From Tateyamaria omphalii (GTDB lineage Bacteria > Pseudomonadota > Alphaproteobacteria > Rhodobacterales > Rhodobacteraceae), in NCBI RefSeq assembly GCF_019802125.1, contig NZ_JAHVHT010000001.1:1116001-1180000 (forward strand): a DNA stretch of 64,000 bases, written 5' to 3'. Every line of letters starts with the position of its first letter. Within the stretch, counting starts at the first letter, position 1. Under the pieces are notes generated by a model. It had not been told where the DNA came from. It was given only the letters and a program-made list of their open reading frames with translations, and made no database searches. Below, one piece after another: positions 47,057 to 57,205 of the stretch. Position numbers and translations under genes: made by a program.

Positions 47057-48136
47057 ATGGACCGGGTCTATCTGGATCATAACGCAACGACACATCTTCG
47101 CCCCGAGGCGCGGGAAGCGATGCTGCGTGCCATGGATTTGGTCGGCAATCCGTCATCGGTCCATGCCGAGGGGCGGGCGGCGAAGGCGATTGTCGAGAAG
47201 GCACGTGCGCAGGTGGCAGCGCTGGCGGGCATTGATCGCAATGAAGTTGTGTTCACCTCTGGCGCAACAGAGGCCGCGGACCTTGCCTGTGCAGGGCATG
47301 AGGTCGTCTGCGCAGATGTCGAACATGACGCCGTGCGCATACATCAAGCGCACATGTTGCCTGTGGATCAGGGCGGTGAAGTGTTGCCCTGCGAAACGTT
47401 GGCCGGTGATTTGCTTGCCGTGCAGGGTGCGAATTCGGAAACCGGTGTTCTGCAAAACAACTTTCGGTGGGCGCAAGTGGCCTGGCGTTCCGGTGCGCAT
47501 GTCCTAGTGGATGCGGTTCAATTGGCGGGCAAGGTACATACGTCTGTTGGCGAACTTGGAGCCGACTACCTGATGATGTCCGCGCACAAGCTGGGCGGAC
47601 CCAAGGGTGTCGGTGCGTTGTGTCTGAAGCTGGGTGTGGACGTCCCTGCGCAGATCAAGGGCGGTGGGCAGGAGATGGGCCGACGGTCGGGCACTGAAAA
47701 CGTCGTCGGAATCGCCGGATTCGGTGCGGCGGCTGAGGCGGCGCAGCGTGATATCGCGGACGGAAAATGGGACCGCGTGGAGAAACTTAGAAATATTCTA
47801 GAAAACGCTCTTGCTGCTGCCTCAAAGACAACTATTTTTGTCGGGAAAGAGGCGCCACGGCTTCCAAACACCTCCTGCTTCATCACCCCGGGATGGAAGG
47901 GTGAGACGCAGGTGATGCAGATGGATCTGGCTGGATTTGCCATCTCGGCAGGCTCGGCCTGCTCTTCGGGCAAGGTCAAGGCGAGCCGGGTGCTGGGGGC
48001 CATGGGGTATTCGGAGCTCGAGGCATCATCCGCGGTGCGGGTGTCGCTGGGGCTAGAGACGACAGAGACGGATGTTTTGCGCTTTGCCGATGTTTGGGCG
48101 CAGAAACTGAAGAAACACGAGGCGCGGGCGGCGTGA
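47057..48136 (+). CDS. iscS: Cysteine desulfurase, IscS/NifS type
   Basis: A 359-residue PLP-dependent enzyme that takes sulfur from cysteine for Fe-S clusters. N-terminal [15 protein letters not shown], the PLP lysine in [16 protein letters not shown], and catalytic Cys302 in the group I loop [14 protein letters not shown] are intact. ATG 47057 follows AGGGAAG. Having a group I desulfurase here together with a group II SufS further downstream in the same operon is redundant in principle; in related bacteria both are kept. No IscU scaffold is present, so it probably serves the Suf system or tRNA thiolation. Confidence 0.92.
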   Translation: MDRVYLDHNATTHLRPEAREAMLRAMDLVGNPSSVHAEGRAAKAIVEKARAQVAALAGIDRNEVVFTSGATEAADLACAGHEVVCADVEHDAVRIHQAHMLPVDQGGEVLPCETLAGDLLAVQGANSETGVLQNNFRWAQVAWRSGAHVLVDAVQLAGKVHTSVGELGADYLMMSAHKLGGPKGVGALCLKLGVDVPAQIKGGGQEMGRRSGTENVVGIAGFGAAAEAAQRDIADGKWDRVEKLRNILENALAAASKTTIFVGKEAPRLPNTSCFITPGWKGETQVMQMDLAGFAISAGSACSSGKVKASRVLGAMGYSELEASSAVRVSLGLETTETDVLRFADVWAQKLKKHEARAA

Positions 48137-48165
48137 ACCGTCCTGATGCGAGAGGAAAGTCTGAC

Positions 48166-49689
<1,524 letters not shown>

Positions 49690-49692
49690 TTC

Positions 49693-49878
49693 ATGGCGGC
49701 GGAACAGAAAAATCGATCCGCATTCGCGACGATGTCTTTGTCCGTTCTTGGCGGCGCTGTTGTTGGCGGGGTCATTGGCGTCACGCTGCTTCCGCATTAT
49801 GCGGCAGCATTGGCCATTGGCGGCGCCATGACCACCGGCGCCATTGCCGTAGCTTGGATGTTGTTTCGAGATGAGTGA
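49693..49878 (+). CDS. Small two-helix membrane protein within the suf operon (1)
   Basis: A 61-residue protein of unknown family. After a short basic head it has two hydrophobic helices, one Gly/Val-rich near residues 15-33 and one Ala/Gly-rich near 36-57, and ends in RDE. It starts three bases after the sufB stop, and its end overlaps the next gene by eight bases. Composition is like its neighbours. Its setting suggests a role linked to Fe-S assembly at the membrane, but nothing in the sequence shows a cofactor ligand. Confidence 0.7.
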   Translation: MAAEQKNRSAFATMSLSVLGGAVVGGVIGVTLLPHYAAALAIGGAMTTGAIAVAWMLFRDE

Positions 49879-50197
49879 CGGTGGTGACAACACTGAGTGG
49901 CATGCACGCATTGGCCCCCCCGATCAGTGGGCGCAGAAAAAGGCGAATGCGTTCTACGGTGCTGCAGTCTTTGGAACTCTCGGTGCCCTTCTGTTTGCCT
50001 TTATCGGCCATCTACTTTTGCCTGATTGGTTCGTCGAGTTTGGCTTTTTGGGTTTTCTGGCTGGCGCCGCGGGATATGTGAAATTGGCCGCTCGCTTTGC
50101 GAAGCGGTTCAGCAAGGACGAGTATGCCAAAGGTAACAGCCGGACTGATGAAGAAGTCCGGCAAGCCCTTGCAGATATTCAGGCGAGACGAAAATGA
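49871..50197 (+). CDS. Small two-helix membrane protein within the suf operon (2)
   Basis: A 108-residue protein of unknown family. A polar N-terminus (WHARIGPPDQWAQKKANAF) is followed by two hydrophobic segments near residues 28-50 and 53-72 and a charged, Lys/Arg-rich cytoplasmic tail. No Cys is present, so it cannot bind a cluster through thiols. It overlaps the preceding gene by eight bases and the following one by four (ATGA), which couples their translation. Confidence 0.7.
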   Translation: MSDGGDNTEWHARIGPPDQWAQKKANAFYGAAVFGTLGALLFAFIGHLLLPDWFVEFGFLGFLAGAAGYVKLAARFAKRFSKDEYAKGNSRTDEEVRQALADIQARRK

Positions 50198-50436
50198 ACG
50201 ATCTGACTGAAGCCAAAAAGATCAAGCGCCACACAGTCTCTGATGCCGATGGCACGCAGCAGGGCGGGCTCGCTTTTGTCATCGCGGTTATCGGCGGAAT
50301 GATCGCGGCGGCATCCTTTGCCCCCGGCGCGCTCACGTCGTTTTGGGTCTGGTGTGTACTTCTGATGATGTCGATAACCGTTGGCCTAGGGGTCCAGCAC
50401 CTCTTTGCCCATGAAACGGCTGAGGACACAGAATGA
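50194..50436 (+). CDS. Small two-helix membrane protein within the suf operon (3)
   Basis: An 80-residue protein of unknown family with a basic N-terminus (TEAKKIKRHTVSDADG), two hydrophobic helices near residues 24-44 and 49-70, and an acidic end. It overlaps the previous gene by four bases. One Cys lies inside the second helix, which is an unlikely cluster ligand. Probably cotranscribed with the flanking suf genes. Confidence 0.68.
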   Translation: MNDLTEAKKIKRHTVSDADGTQQGGLAFVIAVIGGMIAAASFAPGALTSFWVWCVLLMMSITVGLGVQHLFAHETAEDTE

Positions 50437-50472
50437 CCTTTGCCATCGATACCACGAACGGAACCTGACGCC

Positions 50473-50808
50473 ATGGCTCCCGACACACCACGCAAATCCA
50501 GCGATGTGCGCATTCGCTTTGGTCATCCCTGGCGGATGATGCAGGAAACACGGGCCCTCACAATGCTGATCCTCGGGCACGTGATCGTTTTCCTGCTTTC
50601 GATCGGGCATGACGAGATCGTGGAAGAGATGGTGGCAGATGGCTGGATCTTCGCCCGCTACGCAGAACAGATCGAACTGCTTTTCGGCTTTGTGCTGTTT
50701 GTTTGCTGGGGTGCGCTGACCTACCGCCTGATGAGGATGCTGCAAAGCGCACGGACGGATGCGTGCATATGTCCCCGCTGCAACCATCAATGCGGGACTG
50801 CCGAATGA
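50473..50808 (+). CDS. Small membrane protein with a C-terminal cysteine cluster, within the suf operon (4)
   Basis: A 111-residue protein of unknown family. A basic cytoplasmic head with [17 protein letters not shown] is followed by two hydrophobic segments near residues 33-50 and 67-88. The C-terminus reads [10 protein letters not shown], four cysteines arranged like half of a zinc ribbon or a metal site, which is notable beside Fe-S assembly genes. ATG 50473 is used. The stop overlaps the next ATG by four bases. Confidence 0.68.
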   Translation: MAPDTPRKSSDVRIRFGHPWRMMQETRALTMLILGHVIVFLLSIGHDEIVEEMVADGWIFARYAEQIELLFGFVLFVCWGALTYRLMRMLQSARTDACICPRCNHQCGTAE

Positions 50809-51119
50809 TCATGACGACGACCTCGACCGTGGAGGGGTACAAGATCACGGACTATCGCGGGATCGTCGTGGGTGAGGCGATCATGGGTGCCAATGTGGTA
50901 CGTGATTTCTTCGCGGGCATCACGGACATCATCGGGGGCCGCTCGGGCGCGTATGAATCCAAGCTGCAAGACGCCCGCGACACCGCCATGGCGGAACTGG
51001 AACATCGTGCTGCGGCCCAAGGGGCCAACGCTGTCATCGGAGTCGACCTCGATTATGAAGTGGTCGGAGATTCAATGCTTATGGTCAGTGTTTCGGGCAC
51101 GGCCGTCGTTATCGCGTAG
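50805..51119 (+). CDS. YbjQ family (UPF0145) protein
   Basis: A 104-residue YbjQ-fold protein. Family stretches are [40 protein letters not shown] and the C-terminal [18 protein letters not shown]. Often called heavy-metal binding, though this is not well established and the protein has no Cys. ATG 50805 overlaps the preceding stop (ATGA). A GGTGCGC hairpin starts one base after its stop, before sufC, and could cause partial termination between the two halves of the operon. Confidence 0.83.
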   Translation: MIMTTTSTVEGYKITDYRGIVVGEAIMGANVVRDFFAGITDIIGGRSGAYESKLQDARDTAMAELEHRAAAQGANAVIGVDLDYEVVGDSMLMVSVSGTAVVIA

Positions 51120-51140
51120 GGTGCGCATCCACTGCGCACC
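51120..51140 (+). repeat. GGTGCGC-type hairpin before sufC
   Basis: GGTGCGC and GCGCACC form a perfect 7-bp stem around ATCCACT, preceded by GTA. It matches the hairpins at 10788 and 18385 in stem sequence. No U-tract follows, so it is more likely an RNA-stability or repeat element than a full terminator. Confidence 0.6.
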
Positions 51141-51164
51141 GCACCTCGAATAGGGAAAAGAAAA

Positions 51165-51920
51165 ATGCTGAACATCAAAGACTTGCACGTACAACTTGAA
51201 GAAGAGGAAAAGCAGATCCTCAAAGGTGTCGACCTGACCGTCGAAGCGGGCAAGGTCCACGCGATCATGGGCCCGAACGGGTCGGGCAAGTCTACGCTGT
51301 CCTACGTCCTGTCCGGTCGCGACGGCTATGAGGTCACCGGCGGCGAAGCGACGCTGGATGGTGAGGATCTGCTGGACATGGAACCCGAAGAGCGCGCCGC
51401 TGCTGGCCTGTTTCTGGCCTTTCAGTATCCTGTCGAGATCCCCGGCGTCGGCAACATGACCTTCCTGCGCACGGCTGTGAACGCGCAGCGCAAGGCGCGC
51501 GGCGAGGAAGAACTGAGCGCCGCAGACTTCCTGAAAACCATCCGTGAACGTGCCAAGGCGTTGAAGATCGATGCCGATATGCTGAAGCGTCCTGTGAACG
51601 TGGGTTTTTCGGGCGGTGAGAAAAAGCGCAATGAAATCCTGCAGATGGCGATGCTTGAGCCCAAGATGTGCATCCTGGACGAGACCGATTCCGGCCTCGA
51701 CGTTGATGCGATGAAGCTGGTGGCCGAAGGCGTGAACGCGCTGCGCAACGAGGGCCGCGGTTTCCTTGTCATCACGCACTACCAGCGTTTGCTCGATCAC
51801 ATCAAACCGGATGTTGTGCACATCATGGCAGACGGCAAGATCGTGAAAACCGGTGGACCCGAGCTGGCGCTCGAGGTTGAGAACAACGGCTACGCCGACA
51901 TTCTGGCCGAGGTGGCATAA
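51165..51920 (+). CDS. sufC: Fe-S cluster assembly ATPase SufC
   Basis: A 251-residue ABC-type ATPase that drives conformational change in SufBC2D. Walker A GPNGSGKSTLSYVLSG is near residues 36-51, the Q-loop FLAFQYPVEIPG near 84-95, the signature NVGFSGGEKKRNEIL near 145, and Walker B MCILDETDSGLD near 166 with the SufC-type Glu-Thr-Asp. AGGGAAAAG precedes the ATG. The stop shares one base with the sufD ATG (TAATG). Confidence 0.97.
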   Translation: MLNIKDLHVQLEEEEKQILKGVDLTVEAGKVHAIMGPNGSGKSTLSYVLSGRDGYEVTGGEATLDGEDLLDMEPEERAAAGLFLAFQYPVEIPGVGNMTFLRTAVNAQRKARGEEELSAADFLKTIRERAKALKIDADMLKRPVNVGFSGGEKKRNEILQMAMLEPKMCILDETDSGLDVDAMKLVAEGVNALRNEGRGFLVITHYQRLLDHIKPDVVHIMADGKIVKTGGPELALEVENNGYADILAEVA

Positions 51921-53194
51921 TGGGCGAAGCTGCGACCAAATCGAACCCAACCGAAGACCGGTTGGCGACCCTGTCCATGCCGTCGAATGGCTGGGCGGAC
52001 GATGCGCGCAAGGCTGCTGTCTCGCGGGTCCGCGAGATGGGTCTGCCGGGCCGTCGTGACGAATACTGGAAGTTCACGCGGCCCGACACGCTTGTGCAGG
52101 CCGACGCACCGCAGGCGGCGCTGTTTCACAGTGACGAGGCGCCGCTCTTTGACGAAATGGACCGTCTCAAGATCGTTTTTGTCGACGGTGTGTTTGACGC
52201 TGAGCAATCCGACGACCTTACCCTTGCGGGTGTGCGCATCGACCGGTTGGCCGACAGTGCGGATATCCACTGGGCGTCGGACCTTTATGGTACGCTGGAA
52301 GGGAACGGCCATTATGTGCCGCGTCCGTTGGCTGCGCTGAACACGGCCTATGCGACGGACGGCGTTCTCATCCACGTCACGGGCAAGGCGGAAAAGCCGA
52401 TCAATTTCATTTACTTGCACGAGAATGAAACGTCGGATGCGATCTTGCATCACGTCGTGAAGCTGGATGCAGGTGCGGAACTGACACTGCTTGAAACCGG
52501 TCCTGCTGCTGCGCGTTTCAACAAGTGCATGGAAGTTGATGTCGCTAACACTGCGACCTTCCATCACGTGCGTGCGCAGGGTCGCGACCATGAACGCCGT
52601 GCCGCAACACACATCTTTGCGCGGCTCGGTACGGAATCCGTGTTCAAGACCTTTACGCTGACCGTCAACGGGCGTCTGACCCGGAACGAATGCGTTGTCG
52701 AACTCACCGGTGACGATGCGGTGGCGCATGTTGCGGGTGCTTGTGTGGGCGACGGCGACTTTCACCATGACGACACAGTGTTCGTGACCCATGACGCCCT
52801 GCGCTGCGAAAGCCGCCAGGTGTTCAAGAAGGTCCTGCGGAATGGCGCAGTCGGTGTGTTTCAGGGCAAGATCCTGGTGAAGGAAGGTGCCCAGAAAACG
52901 GACGGTTACCAGATCAGCCAGTCGCTTTTGCTGGATGATGACAGCCAGTTCCTCGCCAAGCCCGAGCTTGAGATTTATGCCGATGATGTCGCGTGTTCCC
53001 ACGGCTCGACCTCGGGTGCCATCGACGAAGAGGCGTTGTTCTATCTGCGGTCGCGCGGTGTGCCCGCTGACATTGCAACGGACCTGCTGACACTGGCGTT
53101 CCTTGCAGAGGCGGTCGAAGAGATCGAGGACGAGGTGCTGCGCGACGCATTGGTGGAGCGCCTGCAGGGCTGGTTGGAGCGGCACCGGGGCTGA
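51920..53194 (+). CDS. sufD: Fe-S cluster assembly protein SufD
   Basis: A 424-residue SufD, the SufB partner in the scaffold. The N-terminal GLPGRRDEYWKFTRPD is the conserved helical part, then a beta-helix core, and IYADDVACSHGSTSGAIDEEALFYLRSRG near residues 355-380 with the His that corresponds to the SufD ligand (ligand His in CSHG). Translationally coupled to sufC by a one-base overlap. Two membrane protein genes follow at once. Confidence 0.95.
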   Translation: MGEAATKSNPTEDRLATLSMPSNGWADDARKAAVSRVREMGLPGRRDEYWKFTRPDTLVQADAPQAALFHSDEAPLFDEMDRLKIVFVDGVFDAEQSDDLTLAGVRIDRLADSADIHWASDLYGTLEGNGHYVPRPLAALNTAYATDGVLIHVTGKAEKPINFIYLHENETSDAILHHVVKLDAGAELTLLETGPAAARFNKCMEVDVANTATFHHVRAQGRDHERRAATHIFARLGTESVFKTFTLTVNGRLTRNECVVELTGDDAVAHVAGACVGDGDFHHDDTVFVTHDALRCESRQVFKKVLRNGAVGVFQGKILVKEGAQKTDGYQISQSLLLDDDSQFLAKPELEIYADDVACSHGSTSGAIDEEALFYLRSRGVPADIATDLLTLAFLAEAVEEIEDEVLRDALVERLQGWLERHRG

Positions 53195-53197
53195 ACC

Positions 53198-53680
53198 ATG
53201 GCGGTCACGCGGAACATTGGGGCCACGTATCGGGGGCCAGGTCGTGTTGTGCGGCACCTCCTGTCGCTGGGCGAGCGGGAGGACCGTGCGCTTGCGTATC
53301 TTATGGCGTCCTGTGTTCTGATCTTCATCGCCCAACTGCCACGGCTCGCGCGTGAGGCGCATTTGAACGGTGAAGACCTGAACATGCTCATGGGCGCATC
53401 GCTCATGGCGCTGATCTTCATCGCTCCTTTGCTGTTCTACGCCATTGCACTCCTCGCGCGGGTCGTCGGCCGGGTATTAGGTGGCAGTGGCACCGCCTAC
53501 GGCGCACGGTTGGCCTTGTTCTGGGCTCTGTTGGCGTCATCCCCGCTGATCCTGTTGCATGGTCTGGTGTCGGGGTTTGTCGGGCCGGGGGTAGAGAAAC
53601 AGGCCGTTGGCTTGATCTGGTTCCTCGTCTTCATGTGGTTCTGGATCGGCGGCTCCATCGCGCAGGAGCGCGCGGAATGA
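53198..53680 (+). CDS. YIP1-type membrane protein (first)
   Basis: A 160-residue integral membrane protein with a basic N-terminus (GPGRVVRHLLSLGEREDRAL) and about four helices. Family: YIP1-type (Yip1 domain), whose bacterial function is unknown. It begins three bases after the sufD stop and overlaps the next gene by four bases (ATGA at 53677-53680). The pair of YIP1-like proteins is common next to SufD in Rhodobacteraceae as far as I recall, so it may be part of the Suf system rather than a passenger. Confidence 0.75.
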   Translation: MAVTRNIGATYRGPGRVVRHLLSLGEREDRALAYLMASCVLIFIAQLPRLAREAHLNGEDLNMLMGASLMALIFIAPLLFYAIALLARVVGRVLGGSGTAYGARLALFWALLASSPLILLHGLVSGFVGPGVEKQAVGLIWFLVFMWFWIGGSIAQERAE

Positions 53681-54273
53681 GCGCCGTTTCGGACCTTGCC
53701 ATCGATACGCTGCGCGACCCCAAACAGGTCGCCCGGCAGATCATCAGCTGGCAGCTGGACCGCGCGACGCTCTACATGGCGCTCCTTGCTGTGGCCGCGG
53801 TGAATACGTTGCTGGCGTCTGCGCCGGTTGTGCTGTTGGAGGGCGAGATTGATCCCGCGGCGCGGTCCGCTGTGCCGATCCTTGGCCTGCTCGAAAGGCC
53901 CTTGGCCCTGTTTGCCATGATTGCGGGCGGTTTGCTGGTCATGGTGCACGGGCTTGTCTGGGCCGGGCGCGCCCTGGGCGGGCAGGGTGATTTTGCCGAC
54001 ATGCTGGCGCTGCTCACGTGGCTTCAGGCCCTGCGCGCTGCGGCGCAGGCTCTGGTGCTGGTGTTGAGCCTGATTGTTCCCGCCATTGCCGGGCTGGTGG
54101 CGTTGATCGTGGCCATTGTCGCCTTTTGGCTGCTTTTGCATTTCATCAGCGCTGCCCTACGCTTTGACTCCCTGTTTCGTGCCTTTGGTCTGCTTCTTGT
54201 GGTGCTGGCGGGTCTGTTTATTGGAATGATGATGCTTGTGACGCTGACGGGCGTGACGGCAGGAGGATTGTGA
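53677..54273 (+). CDS. YIP1-type membrane protein (second)
   Basis: A 198-residue protein with a polar N-terminus (AIDTLRDPKQVARQIISWQL) and five to six hydrophobic helices, matching the YIP1 domain. It is a diverged relative of the gene before it, so the two may form a heteromer. ATG 53677 overlaps the previous stop. The ribosome site AGGAGG of sufS lies in the last codons of this gene, and sufS starts two bases after its stop, so the three are coupled. Confidence 0.75.
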   Translation: MSAVSDLAIDTLRDPKQVARQIISWQLDRATLYMALLAVAAVNTLLASAPVVLLEGEIDPAARSAVPILGLLERPLALFAMIAGGLLVMVHGLVWAGRALGGQGDFADMLALLTWLQALRAAAQALVLVLSLIVPAIAGLVALIVAIVAFWLLLHFISAALRFDSLFRAFGLLLVVLAGLFIGMMMLVTLTGVTAGGL

Positions 54274-54274
54274 G

Positions 54275-55495
54275 ATGTATGATGTGAATGCCATCCGCGG
54301 GGACTTTCCGATCCTTTCGCGCGAAGTGAACGGCAAGCCGCTTGTCTATCTCGACAATGGCGCGTCTGCGCAGAAGCCACAGGTTGTCATTGACGCCATT
54401 TCCAAGGCTTATGCCGAAGAATATGCAAATGTTCACAGAGGCTTGCACTACCTTTCCAATCTTGCGACCGAGAATTACGAGGCTGTGCGCGGCAAGCTTG
54501 CCCGCTTCCTGAACGCGGGTTCCGAAGACGAGATCGTGATGAACTCGGGCACGACCGAAGGCATCAACATGGTCGCCTATGGCTGGGCGATGCCGAGGAT
54601 GGAGGCCGGGGACGAGATCGTCCTTTCGGTCATGGAGCACCACGCAAACATCGTGCCCTGGCACTACCTGCGTGAGCGGCAGGGCGTGGTCCTGAAATGG
54701 GTGGATGTGGATGCAACGGGCGCGCTTGATCCGCAGAAGGTGATTGATGCGATCGGCCCCCGGACGAAGCTGGTGGCTGTGACGCATATGTCCAACGTTC
54801 TTGGCACCAAGGTCGACGTCAAGACTATCTGCGAGGGAGCCCATGCCAAGGGCGTGCCGGTTCTTGTTGATGGCTCGCAGGCGGCGGTTCACATGCCGGT
54901 GGATGTGCAGAATCTGGGCGCGGATTTCTATGCGATCACCGGCCACAAGCTTTACGGGCCATCCGGGTCCGGCGCCATCTACTGCAGGGCCGAACGCATG
55001 GCCGAGATGCGCCCGTTCATCGGTGGCGGCGACATGATCAAGGAAGTGTCGAAAGACGGCGTGATCTACAACGATCCGCCGCACAAGTTCGAAGCGGGCA
55101 CGCCGGGCATCGTGCAGATGATCGGGCTTGGCGTTGCGCTGGACTACATGATGGGCCACGGGATGGAGGCCATCGCCGCGCATGAGGACAGCCTGCGCGA
55201 CTACACGGTTGAGCGTCTGGGCGGATTGAACTGGCTGCAAGTGCAGGGCACGACGCCGGACAAGGGTGCGATTTTCTCGTTTACTTTGGACGGGGCAGGG
55301 CACGCGCATGACATCTCGACCATCCTCGACAAGAAGGGTGTGGCGGTCCGCGCCGGTCAGCACTGTGTTGGGCCGCTGATGGAGCACATGGGGTTGAACG
55401 CGACCTGCCGTGCCTCGTTCGGGATGTACAACACCAGGGAAGAGGTGGATGTGCTGGTGGATGCGTTGGAGCTGGCGCACGATTTGTTTGCGTGA
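54275..55495 (+). CDS. sufS: Cysteine desulfurase SufS
   Basis: A 406-residue group II desulfurase. N-terminal VYLDNGASAQKPQVVIDA, the PLP lysine in YAITGHKLYGPSGSGA, and Cys364 in RAGQHCVGP are intact; the short active-site loop marks it as SufS rather than IscS. SufS normally needs SufE or SufU to reach full rate; neither is encoded in this window. AGGAGG precedes the ATG at seven bases. It is the last suf gene here: sufA and sufT, often next in relatives, are replaced by unrelated genes. Confidence 0.96.
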   Translation: MYDVNAIRGDFPILSREVNGKPLVYLDNGASAQKPQVVIDAISKAYAEEYANVHRGLHYLSNLATENYEAVRGKLARFLNAGSEDEIVMNSGTTEGINMVAYGWAMPRMEAGDEIVLSVMEHHANIVPWHYLRERQGVVLKWVDVDATGALDPQKVIDAIGPRTKLVAVTHMSNVLGTKVDVKTICEGAHAKGVPVLVDGSQAAVHMPVDVQNLGADFYAITGHKLYGPSGSGAIYCRAERMAEMRPFIGGGDMIKEVSKDGVIYNDPPHKFEAGTPGIVQMIGLGVALDYMMGHGMEAIAAHEDSLRDYTVERLGGLNWLQVQGTTPDKGAIFSFTLDGAGHAHDISTILDKKGVAVRAGQHCVGPLMEHMGLNATCRASFGMYNTREEVDVLVDALELAHDLFA

Positions 55496-55746
55496 TGTGT
55501 TTCGGCTGAAACAAGGTTTTCGCGGCCCATGCGGCATCTTCGGCAGCTGTTGAGAACGGTGTGAACCGGTGCGGTAGCTGCTGGCACAGTCCGTCACGCA
55601 ATCCTCACAAAAACAGAGGCCAAGTTCATCTGTCATCGGCCGATGGTATCGCAGTATGTGGTCGTGTTTTCATCTGCGCCCGACCGTCATATAGATGGCG
55701 CACGCTTTCTTCCCAACCTTTGCGCCGCTCAGTCTGGATTTCATCA

Positions 55747-56970
55747 ATGCTCAAGACGGCGATCACAGACAGGCTGCTCCGGGTTGCCCTGATCGGTTTG
55801 ATTCTCATGGGGGTCGGTGCGGCTTCGGTAGGGCCGCTCCAGTCCATCATCGGCATTGAAAAGATTGGTTTTTCCGACGCGGGTTATGCGTTGATCGTGA
55901 CGGGTGGGGCGCTTTTCAGCGTTGTTGCGTCGGTGTTGGTTGGGATCTACACTGATCAGTCAGGGCGTTTTCGCGAAGCGCTTTTGGCCGCTTTGGCGGT
56001 GGGCGCCGCCGGGGGGCTGTTGATGTTCCTTGTTCCATCCAAGGTCGCCTTCCTTCTGGTGCATGTCGTGCTGTTCCCGGTGGGGGCTACGGCCTTCACG
56101 CAATACTTCGCACTTTCGGTGGTGGCCGCCCGCGAGAACCCCGAGCTTGACCAACCCTATGCGGCGACTCTGTCCCGCGCGACCTTCTCCGGTGCTTTTG
56201 CCCTGACGCCGGTGATCTGGGGCTACGCGCTTGTCAAAGGCGCCGATGTGCTGGCGGCCTATGTCGTCATCGCCTGTGCCAACCTGCTGGCGTTGGCCGC
56301 AGTTCTGACACTGTGGCGCCGGGACCACACGGTCTCGCAGACCGTTAAATCGGGAAAAGGTCTGTTGGCATCGTTGTCCGAACTGACAGCACCTGGCCTG
56401 CTGGTCCGCCTGGTCCTGATATGCGTGATCACGGCCACGAATGGGCTTTATAACATCCTGTTGGGACTGCTGATCCTCAACAATCTGGGCGGTGCCGAGT
56501 CTGACGTCGCGCTTTTTGCGGGCCTGATCGCGTTTATCGAGATCCCGGTGATGATGCTGACTGTTCGGTTTCTAAGGGTGATGTCCGCTTCGGCCCTGAT
56601 CCTGGTCGGCGTTTCGATTTATGGCGGCTTCCTTGCCGTGCTGGGGCTGATGCCGTCCATTGGGTTCGCCTGGTGGCTGGTCCTGCCCGCCGGGATCGGT
56701 GCGGGTATCATCCTGTCGATCCCGATTGGTTATGTGCAGAACCTTGTCGCGGATCGGGCAGGGGCGGGCAGCTCACTGCTGTCTGTCAACCACTTCGGCG
56801 GCGCGATCATTGCATCCGCGATCTTTGCCGCCGGGTCCAGTATCACGGATTATCAGGGCGTGGCGATGATTGGTGCAGTGATTGCCATTGCTGCGTCTGG
56901 TGTGCTGTTCACATTGGACTACCGCCGCGCGCGGGAAATGCGGTCGGCCAAAACGGCGGATCAGAGTTGA
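55747..56970 (+). CDS. MFS transporter
   Basis: A 407-residue major facilitator with about 12 hydrophobic helices. GIYTDQSGRFREAL between helices 2 and 3 is the MFS loop motif (GxxxDRxGRR-like), and a longer central loop lies near residues 190-205. It is nearest in style to the sugar efflux transporter type (SET), but the substrate cannot be read. ATG 55747 (MLKTAITDRLL) is taken because the open frame before it is a low-complexity shadow. It stands alone between sufS and tRNA-Arg. Confidence 0.82.
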   Translation: MLKTAITDRLLRVALIGLILMGVGAASVGPLQSIIGIEKIGFSDAGYALIVTGGALFSVVASVLVGIYTDQSGRFREALLAALAVGAAGGLLMFLVPSKVAFLLVHVVLFPVGATAFTQYFALSVVAARENPELDQPYAATLSRATFSGAFALTPVIWGYALVKGADVLAAYVVIACANLLALAAVLTLWRRDHTVSQTVKSGKGLLASLSELTAPGLLVRLVLICVITATNGLYNILLGLLILNNLGGAESDVALFAGLIAFIEIPVMMLTVRFLRVMSASALILVGVSIYGGFLAVLGLMPSIGFAWWLVLPAGIGAGIILSIPIGYVQNLVADRAGAGSSLLSVNHFGGAIIASAIFAAGSSITDYQGVAMIGAVIAIAASGVLFTLDYRRAREMRSAKTADQS

Positions 56971-57050
56971 GGGCAGAGCGTAAGCGACTGCAATCAGATG
57001 ACACCCAGCCACAGCGTCGTGACGCATCCAGAATGAAGGAAAACGATGAA

Positions 57051-57127
<77 letters not shown>

Positions 57128-57205
57128 ACTGGGGCGCGGTATAGCGGTGCCATCCGCGCCCTGCAATTGCAAATCGTCAGGCGCAGGTGTGCTGCGCCGT
57201 GGACG

